Shown piece after piece: positions 52,084-61,396 of a stretch of DNA of 64,000 bases. The notes beneath the pieces are model-generated. The model was not told the DNA's origin. It did no database searches and saw only the letters and a list, made by a program, of their open reading frames with translations. The stretch spans positions 157,778-221,777 of the forward strand of contig NZ_AQXC01000003.1 in NCBI RefSeq assembly GCF_000375525.1, written 5' to 3'. A program made the translations under genes and the position numbers. The stretch is from Corynebacterium propinquum DSM 44285. Its GTDB lineage: Bacteria > Actinomycetota > Actinomycetes > Mycobacteriales > Mycobacteriaceae. Each line of letters opens with the position of its first letter. The first letter of the stretch is position 1.

Positions 52084-52608
52084 GTGACCAGCGATTCCAG
52101 GTCGCCGCACGATCAGGCGGCCTTCACCACGATCTACCGGGAACACTACCCACAGATTTTGGCTTACCTTCGTCGGCGCGTCGCGGCTGCGGCCGCAGAG
52201 GAATACTGCGCGGATGTATTCGGGCGCGCATGGGCGAATTTTTCTTCGTTGCACAACCCGCAGCGCCCCTTGCCGTGGCTGTATGGCATCGCCGGCAATG
52301 TGGTCAAGGAATATTACCGCGGAAAATCCTCCCGCCAGGATCACGTGGAAGAAGAAGCAGAGCTTGACCAGATTGCTGCCGACGACTTCAGCCAAGTCGC
52401 GGATTTGTCGCTTGATATCAACCGCGCATTGAACACACTGCCGTTTGCGGATCGCGACATCATCGCCCTGCACGCGTGGGAGCAGTTGAGCATTCCGGAT
52501 ATCGCTGCCAGTTTAGGCATCACCGAAAATAATGCCCGCGTGAAACTGCACCGTGCACGCACCAGACTCAAAGAAGCGTTGGAACCAGAAAATTTAGGTC
52601 AGCCATAA
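52084..52608 (+). CDS. ECF-type RNA polymerase sigma factor
   Basis: 174 residues with sigma region 2 (about 12-75, FTTIYREHYPQILAYLRRRV) and region 4 (about 115-165, LPFADRDIIALHAWEQLSIP) helix-turn-helix. GTG start at 52084. Its stop overlaps the start of the next gene, a membrane protein that could be its partner or anti-sigma factor. Confidence 0.85.
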   Translation: MTSDSRSPHDQAAFTTIYREHYPQILAYLRRRVAAAAAEEYCADVFGRAWANFSSLHNPQRPLPWLYGIAGNVVKEYYRGKSSRQDHVEEEAELDQIAADDFSQVADLSLDINRALNTLPFADRDIIALHAWEQLSIPDIAASLGITENNARVKLHRARTRLKEALEPENLGQP

Positions 52609-53792
52609 TGACACACTTTGATGACGAGCTCACCCGGCAACTTGCCGACGCCAACCCGGTACGCAACCCCGAGCTGACCGAGCTGGAACGACGCCGCAGC
52701 GAAAAACACCTGCAGGCGATTCTGGGCGACGCCCACGCCGGTCGTGGGGCGCGCGCTGGCTCTGGCGCTGGTGCTGGAGCTGGCCGGGGCCACCGCGGCC
52801 GCTGGTTACTGGGTGCTGCCGCTGCCGTCAGCGCGATCGCGCTGGGTACCGGCCTGTTGCCGAGCCTGTTCAATGGCCACGAAACGACGGCCACGGCAGA
52901 AGAAATCTTGCACACCGCTGGAGAATCCTCCCTGCACGCCGCCGATGCCACGGATATTGCCGTCACCGCGCAGGAATACCTGGAGCGCACCGACCGCTTG
53001 GGCGAGGAGTTCGTGTCTACCGCGTACGAAGTCTCCGCCGATGGGCAGGTGCGTACCACCACGACGCAGAGCAATAATGCACCCGTCGAATTACAAAACG
53101 TAGACCGGGGCTTAGCCGTGGATCCAGTGCACCTGCAGGCCACCGGCGCGGATGTTGGCAGCCTGCGGGCGCTGGCAGATTCTGTGGATGATTCCACCGC
53201 ACGTGGTGTGCTGAAGCTGCTGTTGCACCCGGCGTTGTCGAGCGAACAACAAAAAGCGTTGTATGAGCTGATGGCCTCGCTCGACGGAAATGACTTGGCT
53301 GGTGTGGAACAATCTGCGACCGACGGCGACGATGAAATCGTGACCGTGATCCGTGACGTGGATCAGCTGAGTTTTTCGGTTATTCCCGCAACCGGTCAGT
53401 TAGTACGCGTCCACGGTTTGGTGGGGCCAGAGATCACTACCGACGTTGCTGCCACCGCGATTGTGGATTGTGTCCACGTCACCGGCTTGGAAGGCCCGGA
53501 GATGATTTCCACTGCATGTGCCGATAACAACTACTACGTGGAAGATCTCGAGTGGGAGAACTGGGGCGCTGATACGGCTACTGCCACCGGCACCGCGTGG
53601 ATCAATGATTGCGATCCGCTGTGCGCCGATGGCGAATTCGAGACGTTCCCGGTTCGGCTGACGCTGGATAAGCGCGAAGAATGTGGTTATAACGCCCGAA
53701 TTTACTCCCGGATGGTGCTGGATTACCCAGAAAACCCGGAGCGCAACGAGGAATTTTCTATCGGCTGCGCCGAGCCAGGCGAGTCGGCGTAG
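52608..53792 (+). CDS. CU044_5270-type membrane protein coupled to the ECF sigma factor
   Basis: 394 residues. N-terminal 65 residues are cytoplasmic and charged, with a Gly/Ala/Arg stretch; one helix (about 67-86) leads to an extracellular domain of about 300 residues with several Cys. The family is regularly encoded after a sigma factor in actinobacteria. No zinc anti-sigma HxxxCxxC motif is visible, so the mode of sigma control, if any, is unknown. ATG overlaps the sigma stop (TAATG). Confidence 0.65.
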   Translation: MTHFDDELTRQLADANPVRNPELTELERRRSEKHLQAILGDAHAGRGARAGSGAGAGAGRGHRGRWLLGAAAAVSAIALGTGLLPSLFNGHETTATAEEILHTAGESSLHAADATDIAVTAQEYLERTDRLGEEFVSTAYEVSADGQVRTTTTQSNNAPVELQNVDRGLAVDPVHLQATGADVGSLRALADSVDDSTARGVLKLLLHPALSSEQQKALYELMASLDGNDLAGVEQSATDGDDEIVTVIRDVDQLSFSVIPATGQLVRVHGLVGPEITTDVAATAIVDCVHVTGLEGPEMISTACADNNYYVEDLEWENWGADTATATGTAWINDCDPLCADGEFETFPVRLTLDKREECGYNARIYSRMVLDYPENPERNEEFSIGCAEPGESA

Positions 53793-53869
53793 CCCCAGTC
53801 CATCGACAACAACGCAACGCCCCCGCTCTTTCTCGGCGTATCATCCAGGATTCTCATAATCCCCATGGT

Positions 53870-54190
53870 GTCCACAATGTGTGAATTGTTGTGGATAACT
53901 ATGGGGATTTTTCTGTTGAATAACCACAAGTTGGCGACAAAGTTATCCACAAGCTGTGGACTAATTTGTGAACAACGTGAATTGTGGACAAACTACAGAC
54001 CATCATTTCACCGCCTGTGAACAAAGCTGCGGAACAAAATCTGGGAATCTGTGCCTCTAGCTGCCTAAATAACATTCAAGTGAAACTTGAGGTTCTAAAT
54101 TACAACAATGGTTTTCCACATTATCCACAAGAGCTGTGGATAACTTCCCGGGTTCTGTCCACAATACATTTCGGTGGATAACCCCGTGAA
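53870..54190. other. Cluster of DnaA boxes
   Basis: Four perfect TTATCCACA boxes: 53890-53898 (minus), 53943-53951 (plus), 54121-54129 (plus) and 54135-54143 (minus). One-mismatch boxes occur at 53983-53991, 54112-54120 and 54173-54181, and TTGTTCACA-type boxes at 53967-53975 and 54016-54024. The region is A+T-rich, non-coding and about 550 bp long. dnaA/dnaN are not adjacent, so it may be a DnaA-titrating or -regulating locus or an unconventional origin. Confidence 0.7.
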
Positions 54191-54273
54191 TTAGCGGTGA
54201 ATAAGTGATCAATAGGCAGTCAATACTGTCCATAAGCCCCAATATCGTGCCAAAGCGAGGTACACACCGCACA

Positions 54274-54315
54274 GAAAACCCGGAGCCGACACACTGTGTG
54301 TGCCAACTCCGGGTT
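54274..54315 (-). terminator. Terminator of ppiA
   Basis: AACCCGGAG and CTCCGGGTT form the stem around a loop that itself contains ACACACTGTGTGT; TTTTC follows on the minus strand, 38 bp after the ppiA stop. Confidence 0.75.
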
Positions 54316-54353
54316 ACGAAGTACAAGCAGTAAAAGCTAGAACTTATGCGAGC

Positions 54354-54884
54354 TTATGCTTCCTCGGAAATCTCCACGGACTCGATGACGACGTCGTCAT
54401 GCGGACGATCCATGCGGTCAGTGGAAACCTTAGCGATCTTGTCGACGACCTTCTGCGAATCCTTATCAGTGACCTCACCAAAGATGGTGTGCGCACCGGT
54501 CAGGTGTGGGGTCTTGCCAACGGTGATGAAAAACTGCGAACCGTTGGTGCCTGGGCCGGCATTCGCCATGGCCAACAGGTATGGGCGGTCGAAGGAAAGC
54601 TCCGGGTGGAACTCATCGCGGAACTGGTAGCCCGGGCCACCACGGCCGGTGCCGGTAGGGTCGCCGCCCTGGATCATGAAACCGTCGATGATGCGGTGGA
54701 AGATCGCGCCGTCGTAGAACGGGCCTTCCTGGCCACCCTGTGCATTCTGGGTGGAGTATTCCTGGGTTCCCTTGGCCAGACCGACGAAGTTCTCGACGGT
54801 TACTGGTGCGTGATTGCCGAACAGCTCAATCACGATATCGCCATGATTAGTGTGCAAAGTTGCCTTGGCAGTGGATTTACTCAT
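54354..54884 (-). CDS. ppiA: Cyclophilin-type peptidyl-prolyl isomerase
   Basis: 176 residues of a complete cyclophilin: FHRIIDGFMIQGGDPTGTG and GPGTNGSQFFITVG hold the catalytic Arg and substrate pocket. The start at 54884 (MSKSTAK) is chosen since the 22 residues before it are not family-like. Cytoplasmic proline isomerase; ppiA lies near the pkn cluster in related genomes. Confidence 0.92.
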   Translation of the reverse strand: MSKSTAKATLHTNHGDIVIELFGNHAPVTVENFVGLAKGTQEYSTQNAQGGQEGPFYDGAIFHRIIDGFMIQGGDPTGTGRGGPGYQFRDEFHPELSFDRPYLLAMANAGPGTNGSQFFITVGKTPHLTGAHTIFGEVTDKDSQKVVDKIAKVSTDRMDRPHDDVVIESVEISEEA

Positions 54885-55012
54885 GCCCACCACTATAGAC
54901 GACACCACGCTCCCGCTCATTTCCTTTCTCGCCCCGCTGCCACCACTCACAGTGGCTTTTCAGTACACTACGGTGGTCCCCTAAGCCCCGAGATCGTTAG
55001 GACGCTACCACC

Positions 55013-56107
55013 ATGGCCGGCGCCCACCGCGCAGAACCCGTCACTCCCCCGCCACGGCCACAACTGACCCGTGTCGGCTGGTGGTACACGATCCGCCGCA
55101 TCGTGGTGCAATCACTCCGGCTACAAATCCCGGACATGGGCGCAGGGCTCACCTATTTCACGCTGCTGGCACTAGCCCCAACGCTGCTAGTGTTTTATGG
55201 CATCGGTGTGCTCATCATGGCGAATAACCGCGAGCTGCTAGAAAACCTGCTGTGGGATTTCCTGGGCGGAATTTTGCCGGTCAACCAAACCGAAACCGTG
55301 CTCAACACCGTCGATACGGTTTTATCCAGCACGTCGACAAACCTGCTCGGCCTGCTCGCCGGTGTCGTCTTAGCCGCGATCTCCTCCTCCGCCTACGTAC
55401 GCGCCTTCGCCAGGTTTTCTACCCGCGTGTACGGCGATATCGACGGCCGTCCACTCCTGCACGTCTGGTCATCCATGGCGTTATTATCCGTAGCCATGAT
55501 TTTGGGCGTGTGCCTGATCTTCTTGGCACTCGTCGTCAATGTCACCGTCGTGGAAACACTGATCCAGCCCATCGCGGGGCCACTGGGCATCTATGAAGAA
55601 ATTGAATTTCTCACCACCGCCATCCTGCCCATCTGGGCGTGGGTGCGCTGGCCAGTCATCGTGATCATGGCCGCAGGACTTATTTCCGTGCTGTATTACT
55701 ATGCACCAAACGTGCGCCCATACCGGTCCAAGTGGCGGATCTTCACGCTTGGGGCATTCGTCGCGCTGGTACTGATCTTCCTCACCGGCGGCGGCTTATA
55801 CGTGTATTTCGTGTACCTATCGTCGTTGAATTCTTATGGTGCGCTGGGCTCAATCGTGACGTTTTTCTTTGGCTGCTGGATCGCCAATACCAGCCTGGTC
55901 TTCGGCGTCGTCATCGATGCTGAGGTCGAACGCACCCGCCAATTGCGCGAAGGCATCCTGGACAATGACCCGACTGGCACCACTCGACTGGCGGAACAAG
56001 CACCACACTTAGAGCACCGTTCGACAAAACAGCAAGAAAAAATGGAGCGCATCCTCGGCTCGCTGGAAAATGATGCCCAGCAGCTCAAGGACGCGCCCCA
56101 GAATTAA
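55013..56107 (+). CDS. YihY/YhjD-family membrane protein
   Basis: 364 residues with about six helices; family patterns near GAGLTYFTLLALAPTLLVFY and in the loop VYGDIDGRP. YhjD-type proteins are implicated in envelope transport (the E. coli homologue can suppress LPS export defects), function in actinobacteria unclear. The C-terminal 55 residues are cytoplasmic and charged. Divergent from ppiA. Confidence 0.78.
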   Translation: MAGAHRAEPVTPPPRPQLTRVGWWYTIRRIVVQSLRLQIPDMGAGLTYFTLLALAPTLLVFYGIGVLIMANNRELLENLLWDFLGGILPVNQTETVLNTVDTVLSSTSTNLLGLLAGVVLAAISSSAYVRAFARFSTRVYGDIDGRPLLHVWSSMALLSVAMILGVCLIFLALVVNVTVVETLIQPIAGPLGIYEEIEFLTTAILPIWAWVRWPVIVIMAAGLISVLYYYAPNVRPYRSKWRIFTLGAFVALVLIFLTGGGLYVYFVYLSSLNSYGALGSIVTFFFGCWIANTSLVFGVVIDAEVERTRQLREGILDNDPTGTTRLAEQAPHLEHRSTKQQEKMERILGSLENDAQQLKDAPQN

Positions 56108-56159
56108 AGTCCGGTAAAGCCAGACTTAGGCGCTAGCGCCTAGTTCCGGCTAGTTCTGC

Positions 56160-58472
56160 CTACTTCAGTGATTCCACCACATTGTTGCGGGCAGTAACCA
56201 TGTTGCGCAGCGACTCCTCGGTCTCTTCGTAACCGCGGGTCTTCAAACCACAGTCCGGGTTAATCCACAGGCGCTTCTCGTCGACGTTCTTCAACGCCGC
56301 ACGGATCAGCTCTTCCATCTCCTCGACCGACGGGATGCGTGGCGAGTGGATGTCGTAGATGCCTGGTCCGATTTCGCTGGTGAAGGAATCGTTGAGATCC
56401 TCCAGCAGCTCCATGCGGGAACGAGCAGCCTCGATGGAGGTGACGTCAGCATCCAGTGCGGCAACCGCATCGATGATCTGACCAAACTCGGAGTAGCACA
56501 GGTGGGTGTGGATCTGCGTCTTTGGCTTCGCCTCCAGCGAGACCAAACGGAAGGCACGCACAGCCCAATCCAGGTAGGAAGCGCGGTCGGATTCGCGCAG
56601 TGGCAACAGCTCCCGCAGGGCTGGCTCGTCGATCTGGATGATGTCGATGCCAGCTTCTTCCAGGTCAGCGACTTCGTCGGCAAGCGCGACACCGATCTGG
56701 TCAGCGGAGACGGACTGGTGGACGTCGTCACGAATGAACGACCACGCCAAAATGGTCACCGGGCCAGTCAGCATGCCCTTGACGTGTTTGTCGGACAGCG
56801 ACTGCGCATACTTCGCCCACTCGGTGGTCATGGCCTCCGGGCGGGAGACATCGCCAACCACGATTGGGGGACGGGTGCAGCGGGAACCGTAGGACTGTAC
56901 CCAGCCGTTTTCGGTGACCACGAAGCCGTCGAGAAGCTCCGCGAAGTACTGCACCATGTCGTTGCGCTCTGGCTCGCCGTGTACCAGCACATCGATGCCC
57001 AGGTCTTCCTGCAGCTTGATCACCGAAGCGATCTCGCCGCGCAGCTCTTCCACGTACTGCTCGTCGGTGAGCTTGCCGGCGCGGTGGTCGGCGCGGGCAC
57101 CACGGATCTGCTTGGTCTGTGGGAAGGAACCGATGGTGGTGGTCGGCAACTTCGGCAGGCCCAGTTCCTCTTGGATTTCGGTGCGCTCAGCAAACTTCGG
57201 CTCACGAGCGACCTGGCCTTCTGGCAGCGTGGCGACGCGCTTGGCGACGGCCTCGTTGTGCGTGCGCTCGGATTCCTTGCGGGTGCGCAGGGCGCGCTCG
57301 GAGCGGGCGAAGGTCTGCTCAACCTCATCGCGCTTGCCGTCCAGGGCTGCGGCGACGGCGACGACCTCGGAGATCTTCTCGTCAGCGAAGGAGAACCAGC
57401 CAGCAACGTCGACAGGCAGGTTCTTTTCTGCCTCGACGGTGTGCGGCACGTGCTGCAGCGATACGGAGGTGGTGACGTGCTTGACGCCGAGTTCCTCACC
57501 GGTTTGAACCAGCGCGTTCAGGTCGCCAGCCCACACGTTGCGGCCGTCGACCAGACCTGCCACCAGGGTGGTCTGTGGTGACTTGGCGACGGCTTCTTTG
57601 ATGCGGCCCAGGTAGTTCGAATCCAGCGCCTGGGTTGGGCGGGAAACATCCACCTGGAAAGCCTCTGGGGCAGCGGCCAGCAACTTATCCAGGCCAGCCT
57701 GCAGCGAACCATATGGGGTGGTCAGGTATACCTGCGGGCGGTCTTCGCTGCTCAGCAGCTCAGTCCAGATGGCACCGGCGCGGTCGGCGAGTTCGGCATC
57801 GGAAATTCCTGTGTGGTCGGCGACCAAGGCAGGTTCTGCAACCTGCACCCATTCCACGCCAGCTTCCTTCAGCGCGGCGAAAACCTTCGCGTAGGATTTC
57901 GCGAGATCATCCAGGCGATCCAGCGGGTTGGTGGTGCCGTCAGCGGCGGTGGATTCAGCGGCCTTGGATAGAGCCAAAACGGTGACTGGGCCTACCAGGT
58001 ATGGGCGGATGGTGTGTCCGGCTTCGCGGGCCTCGTCGACCAGCTTCAGCAGGCGCTGCGGACGGGCGGTAAAGGACTGGTCAGCGCTGATTTCTGGGAC
58101 GATGTAGTGGTAGTTGGTGTCGAACCACTTGGTCATTTCCAAAGGCGCGGTATCTGCGTTACCGCGGGCCAGAGTGAATTCCTCATCCAGGCTGACTTCT
58201 TCCGCCTCGCCGCCGAGAGCACCGACGGTCAAAGCGGTTTCCAGTACCTGGTCGTAATACGCGACGTCGGCTGGGATGGCGTAGTCGTCGTCAAGACCCA
58301 GATCTTTCAGGCGGGCATAAGTATCTACGCGCAGCGAATGTGCGGCGGATTCGAAGGTGGGGCGGTCGATGCGGCCAGCCCAGTAAGACTCAAGAGCGCG
58401 CTTGAGCTCGCGGTTAGCGCCAACGCGAGGATAGCCCTCGATGGTTTTGGTTGGGAATGGTGTCTGCGACAT
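56160..58472 (-). CDS. metE: Cobalamin-independent methionine synthase
   Basis: 770 residues, normal for MetE, with two related barrel halves. Zinc ligands lie in HTHLCYSEF and [19 protein letters not shown] marks the catalytic half. Transfers methyl from 5-methyltetrahydropteroyl-triglutamate to homocysteine. Start ATG at 58472 (MSQTPFPT) follows AGGAAGGA; the extension to 58562 overlaps metF and is unlikely. It is 86 bp downstream of metF. Confidence 0.95.
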   Translation of the reverse strand: MSQTPFPTKTIEGYPRVGANRELKRALESYWAGRIDRPTFESAAHSLRVDTYARLKDLGLDDDYAIPADVAYYDQVLETALTVGALGGEAEEVSLDEEFTLARGNADTAPLEMTKWFDTNYHYIVPEISADQSFTARPQRLLKLVDEAREAGHTIRPYLVGPVTVLALSKAAESTAADGTTNPLDRLDDLAKSYAKVFAALKEAGVEWVQVAEPALVADHTGISDAELADRAGAIWTELLSSEDRPQVYLTTPYGSLQAGLDKLLAAAPEAFQVDVSRPTQALDSNYLGRIKEAVAKSPQTTLVAGLVDGRNVWAGDLNALVQTGEELGVKHVTTSVSLQHVPHTVEAEKNLPVDVAGWFSFADEKISEVVAVAAALDGKRDEVEQTFARSERALRTRKESERTHNEAVAKRVATLPEGQVAREPKFAERTEIQEELGLPKLPTTTIGSFPQTKQIRGARADHRAGKLTDEQYVEELRGEIASVIKLQEDLGIDVLVHGEPERNDMVQYFAELLDGFVVTENGWVQSYGSRCTRPPIVVGDVSRPEAMTTEWAKYAQSLSDKHVKGMLTGPVTILAWSFIRDDVHQSVSADQIGVALADEVADLEEAGIDIIQIDEPALRELLPLRESDRASYLDWAVRAFRLVSLEAKPKTQIHTHLCYSEFGQIIDAVAALDADVTSIEAARSRMELLEDLNDSFTSEIGPGIYDIHSPRIPSVEEMEELIRAALKNVDEKRLWINPDCGLKTRGYEETEESLRNMVTARNNVVESLK

Positions 58473-58558
58473 GTTTGTCGTGTCCTTCCTCAAGACAAGT
58501 GATGTGTTCGTTGTGGGTTCTGTAGGGGTTGTGGGGTGCGGCGGGCGTAGCCAGAGAA

Positions 58559-59506
58559 TCAACCGGGCGCGGTTGGCGGGCGAATCCCGACCGCGTCCAG
58601 GAGCTCTTGGGTGACCTCCGCGTTGTTGTGGGTGTAGATGTGCAAGCTGCCGACATCGTTGTCCACCATCGCTTGCACGAGTTCGGCGGTGATCGCAATG
58701 CCCTCGGCGCGCTCGTCCCGGGCGTTTTCTAGCCGACGCACCAGGTGCTCCGGTACCGGCAGGCTTGAAAATTCCGCCATACGGCGCAGGCGGCGCACGC
58801 TGGTGATCGGCATGATGCCCGGGATTTGCGGGATGCGCACGCCAGCCAGTTCTGCACGACGGCGGAACTGCAAGAAATCTTCGGCTTCGAAAAACAGCTG
58901 GCTAATGGCCAGATCGGCGCCGCTGCGTTGTTTGGATAGCAGCACGTCGAAGTTTTCGTCGTCGGTGCGCGCCTGATAGTGGCCATTCGGGTAGCTGGCG
59001 ACGGCGACGGCCAAGCGTCCGGCGGCAAAGCGGGCTGCCTGCTGGCTTTCTACTTGGCGGATCAGGCGCACGAGTTCGTCGGCATACTGCAGGTGATCGG
59101 CTGGCAGTGAAACCTCGCCTTCTGGCAGGTCGCCGCGCAGGGCCAGCAAGCCGCGCACGCCGGAATCGATCAGGCGGTTGATCCACGCGATCATTTCTTG
59201 CTTGGTGCCCGCCGTGCACGCGAGGTGCGCCAGGGTGCGCATAGTGGTCTCGCGGTCGATGCGGGAGATGAATTTCGCGGTGCCATCCAACCAGCCGGAA
59301 CGGCGTGAGCTGGTGACCGAGATATAGTCCGGCCGGTAGGATTCCAGCGTTTCCAGCAAGTGGGAAATCTTCTTCTCGTCGGCGTCGTGGCGCGGCGGGA
59401 TGACCTCGAAAGACAGTGCTGTGCGCTCGGATGCGGTACGTGGCTGTGGCTGCGCGTTATCGCTGGAATCATCCAACGGTGCAGAGGCAGATACTCGTGG
59501 GGCCAT
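58559..59506 (-). CDS. metF: 5,10-Methylenetetrahydrofolate reductase
   Basis: 315 residues of the MTHFR TIM barrel: SFEVIPPR near the start, ALRGDLPEG in the FAD site and QLFFEAEDF. Makes the methyl donor used by MetE. The N-terminal 28 residues are Ser/Ala-rich and disordered. Two McbR-like sites lie upstream. Confidence 0.92.
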   Translation of the reverse strand: MAPRVSASAPLDDSSDNAQPQPRTASERTALSFEVIPPRHDADEKKISHLLETLESYRPDYISVTSSRRSGWLDGTAKFISRIDRETTMRTLAHLACTAGTKQEMIAWINRLIDSGVRGLLALRGDLPEGEVSLPADHLQYADELVRLIRQVESQQAARFAAGRLAVAVASYPNGHYQARTDDENFDVLLSKQRSGADLAISQLFFEAEDFLQFRRRAELAGVRIPQIPGIMPITSVRRLRRMAEFSSLPVPEHLVRRLENARDERAEGIAITAELVQAMVDNDVGSLHIYTHNNAEVTQELLDAVGIRPPTAPG

Positions 59507-59559
59507 TGTTGGTCACCTCCTTCCGGCTGATTGTTTCTTGATTGTTTGTGGCTTGATTG

Positions 59560-59575
59560 TGTACCAAGCTGTCTA
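59560..59575. promoter_or_regulatory. Putative McbR site 1 upstream of metF
   Basis: TGTAC-CAAGCT-GTCTA, fitting TAGAC-N6-GTCTA in the right half; same ACCAAGCTGTCTA block as site 2. Confidence 0.5.
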
Positions 59576-59626
59576 GTGTTGGCATCAATCTAATGCTTGC
59601 GCAGTTAACAAGGAAGAATCCAGAAA

Positions 59627-59738
59627 GGTATTACCATTCGGTGGGGCGTTCATGCTGGAAAAATAGCACTTGGGCGAACTGAATATAATTCGTCGGCAAG
59701 CGGAAAAACTGAACCAAGCTGTCTATGGTATTACCATT
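59627..59738. repeat. Two GGTATTACCATT repeats exactly 100 bp apart
   Basis: Identical 12-mers at 59627-59638 and 59727-59738; GGTA-T-TACC is symmetric. They lie in the 347-bp region between metF and the divergent Lys-rich gene, near the McbR-like sites. Confidence 0.65.
59710..59725. promoter_or_regulatory. Putative McbR site 2
   Basis: TGAAC-CAAGCT-GTCTA; its half-sites TGAAC and GTCTA are the same as in the metQNI promoter site (8080-8095). Confidence 0.55.
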
Positions 59739-59853
59739 AAGATGTGCTGGAAACACTTTATTTTCGCTGTTATCGCCCACATCGGCTTTCACAGCAACTA
59801 TCCTTAGAACTAATAACTAGTGACAACCGTGTGATTAACGAGGTGAACACACC

Positions 59854-60978
59854 ATGAGTTCTGCAAACGTCAACCTGCGCATCGCGCGGGACCTCAGCTC
59901 AACTGGCTGGGAAAAATTCAAAGATTACCGCGACAAGAAGTCCCAAGAAGCATTCGAATTCCTGGAAAGCGCGGCGAAAACCGTCGACAAGAGTGCAGAA
60001 AAGCACTTCCCGGAAGCACGCAAAGAAGCTGGCAAACTGACCAAAGCTGCGCACGCGCGTCTAGAAAAAAGCATTGAAAGCCTGCAGGATGTCGGCCGGG
60101 AACTTGCCGACGGCGACGTCTCCGAAACGGTAGAAAACGGCCGCGAGGCCGCCAGCGAGAACTTCTCCAAGGCCACCAAAAAAGCCCAGAAGCAAGCCAA
60201 GAAATTGCGCAAGAAAGCTAATAAAAAGCTGGGCCGGAAAAACCGCAAGCGCCTGTCCCGCGCAGAGAAAAAAGCCAACGCTGCTGCACAGAAAGTCAAG
60301 GACAAAGCAACCCAGAAGCTAGATAAGAAGAACGCGAAAAAGACTGCGAAGAAGGCTTCGAAGACACTGCAGAAGCAGGCCGACAAGCTGGCAGATAACG
60401 CACCAAAGAAACTGAAGAAAGCCCAGAAACAAGCCGAAAAAACGGCTAAGCAGCAGGCCAAGAAGGCGCAGAAGCAGTTCAACAAGAAGACAAAATCGAA
60501 CTCGCGCGGCGTCGGTTTCTACGCCCTGTGGGCCGCTGTTCTCGCCGCAATCGTTGGTGTCATCGCCTATGTGCTGAACAAGCGCAACTCCGGTGCACAG
60601 GAGCAGCCACCAAAGGCCAGCGATTACAGTTCGAATACCACCAGCACTCTGGTGTACTCCTCAACCAGCGATGATGACCTGGAAGCACCAAACGCAGACG
60701 CTTCCGAGGAGAACAAGAAGGCGGAAAAGAAAGCCGGCGAGTTGGCTGAGGACCCAGCCGAGCGTGACGAGGAACTGCTGGCAGATATCGACGAACAGCT
60801 GGCCAAGAACCTCTCCCAGGGTGCTGCGGAAAACCTGGCGGCTTCCGAGGCCACCCGTGCCGTTGCTCACGGTGATGCCGACGCCGCAGAAAAGGCAGCG
60901 CAGATCGACGAGCAGCTGCAGGACAAGCTGGAATCGGATGCTGATTCGGATTCTGCGGCTGAAGGCGACGACAAGTAA
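59854..60978 (+). CDS. Lysine/alanine-rich membrane-anchored protein
   Basis: 374 residues in three parts: a soluble helical start (1-105), a very basic Lys/Ala/Gln coiled region (about 107-214) that resembles histone H1 tails, a single helix (221-241), and an acidic Glu/Asp/Ala-rich end (about 265-374). By the positive-inside rule the basic part is cytoplasmic. It could tether nucleic acid or acidic polymers to the membrane. No known family; similarity to histone-like proteins may be compositional only. Confidence 0.6.
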   Translation: MSSANVNLRIARDLSSTGWEKFKDYRDKKSQEAFEFLESAAKTVDKSAEKHFPEARKEAGKLTKAAHARLEKSIESLQDVGRELADGDVSETVENGREAASENFSKATKKAQKQAKKLRKKANKKLGRKNRKRLSRAEKKANAAAQKVKDKATQKLDKKNAKKTAKKASKTLQKQADKLADNAPKKLKKAQKQAEKTAKQQAKKAQKQFNKKTKSNSRGVGFYALWAAVLAAIVGVIAYVLNKRNSGAQEQPPKASDYSSNTTSTLVYSSTSDDDLEAPNADASEENKKAEKKAGELAEDPAERDEELLADIDEQLAKNLSQGAAENLAASEATRAVAHGDADAAEKAAQIDEQLQDKLESDADSDSAAEGDDK

Positions 60979-61174
60979 TCGTCGGCAAGAGGCGTCGTAA
61001 AGAGACATATGCCATAAAGTCGTTACGTGAGCCAAGCCATCTGCTTCGATAGGGTTTGTGGTGCAAGGGAATTAGCAACACCACAGGCCCTATTTCTATG
61101 GCCAAATTTTGTTTGGCCACGGCCCATCGTCGGTCGGTTATAGGACAGCGGTGTGAAGGACGAGGAGGAAAGCT

Positions 61175-61387
61175 TTGGGCGTTCAAGAACTGTCAGTAAA
61201 ACTCGACAACGGCGCAACCTACTATTTCCCCGCCGGAATTGCCCCAGGTGAACAAGGTAACCGCATCGAAATGCTGCGCGAGGCTATCGAAAACGATTCC
61301 GTATTCCAGAGCGTGGATATCGACGGCAACGAGCGCACCATTCACGGCCACGAAGTGAAAAACTATCACCTCAGCGACGCGCTATAA
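61175..61387 (+). CDS. Small conserved hypothetical protein
   Basis: 70 residues, mixed alpha/beta, no membrane segment or known motif. TTG start with a strong GAGGAGGAA before it. It ends nine bases before the glycosyltransferase gene and is probably cotranscribed with it. Confidence 0.6.
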   Translation: MGVQELSVKLDNGATYYFPAGIAPGEQGNRIEMLREAIENDSVFQSVDIDGNERTIHGHEVKNYHLSDAL

Positions 61388-61396
61388 CCACCGACC

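Noticed and set aside
53870..54190. Calling the DnaA-box region oriC outright
   Set aside because: dnaA, dnaN and rpmH are not adjacent, and corynebacterial oriC lies next to dnaA; skew data would be needed.
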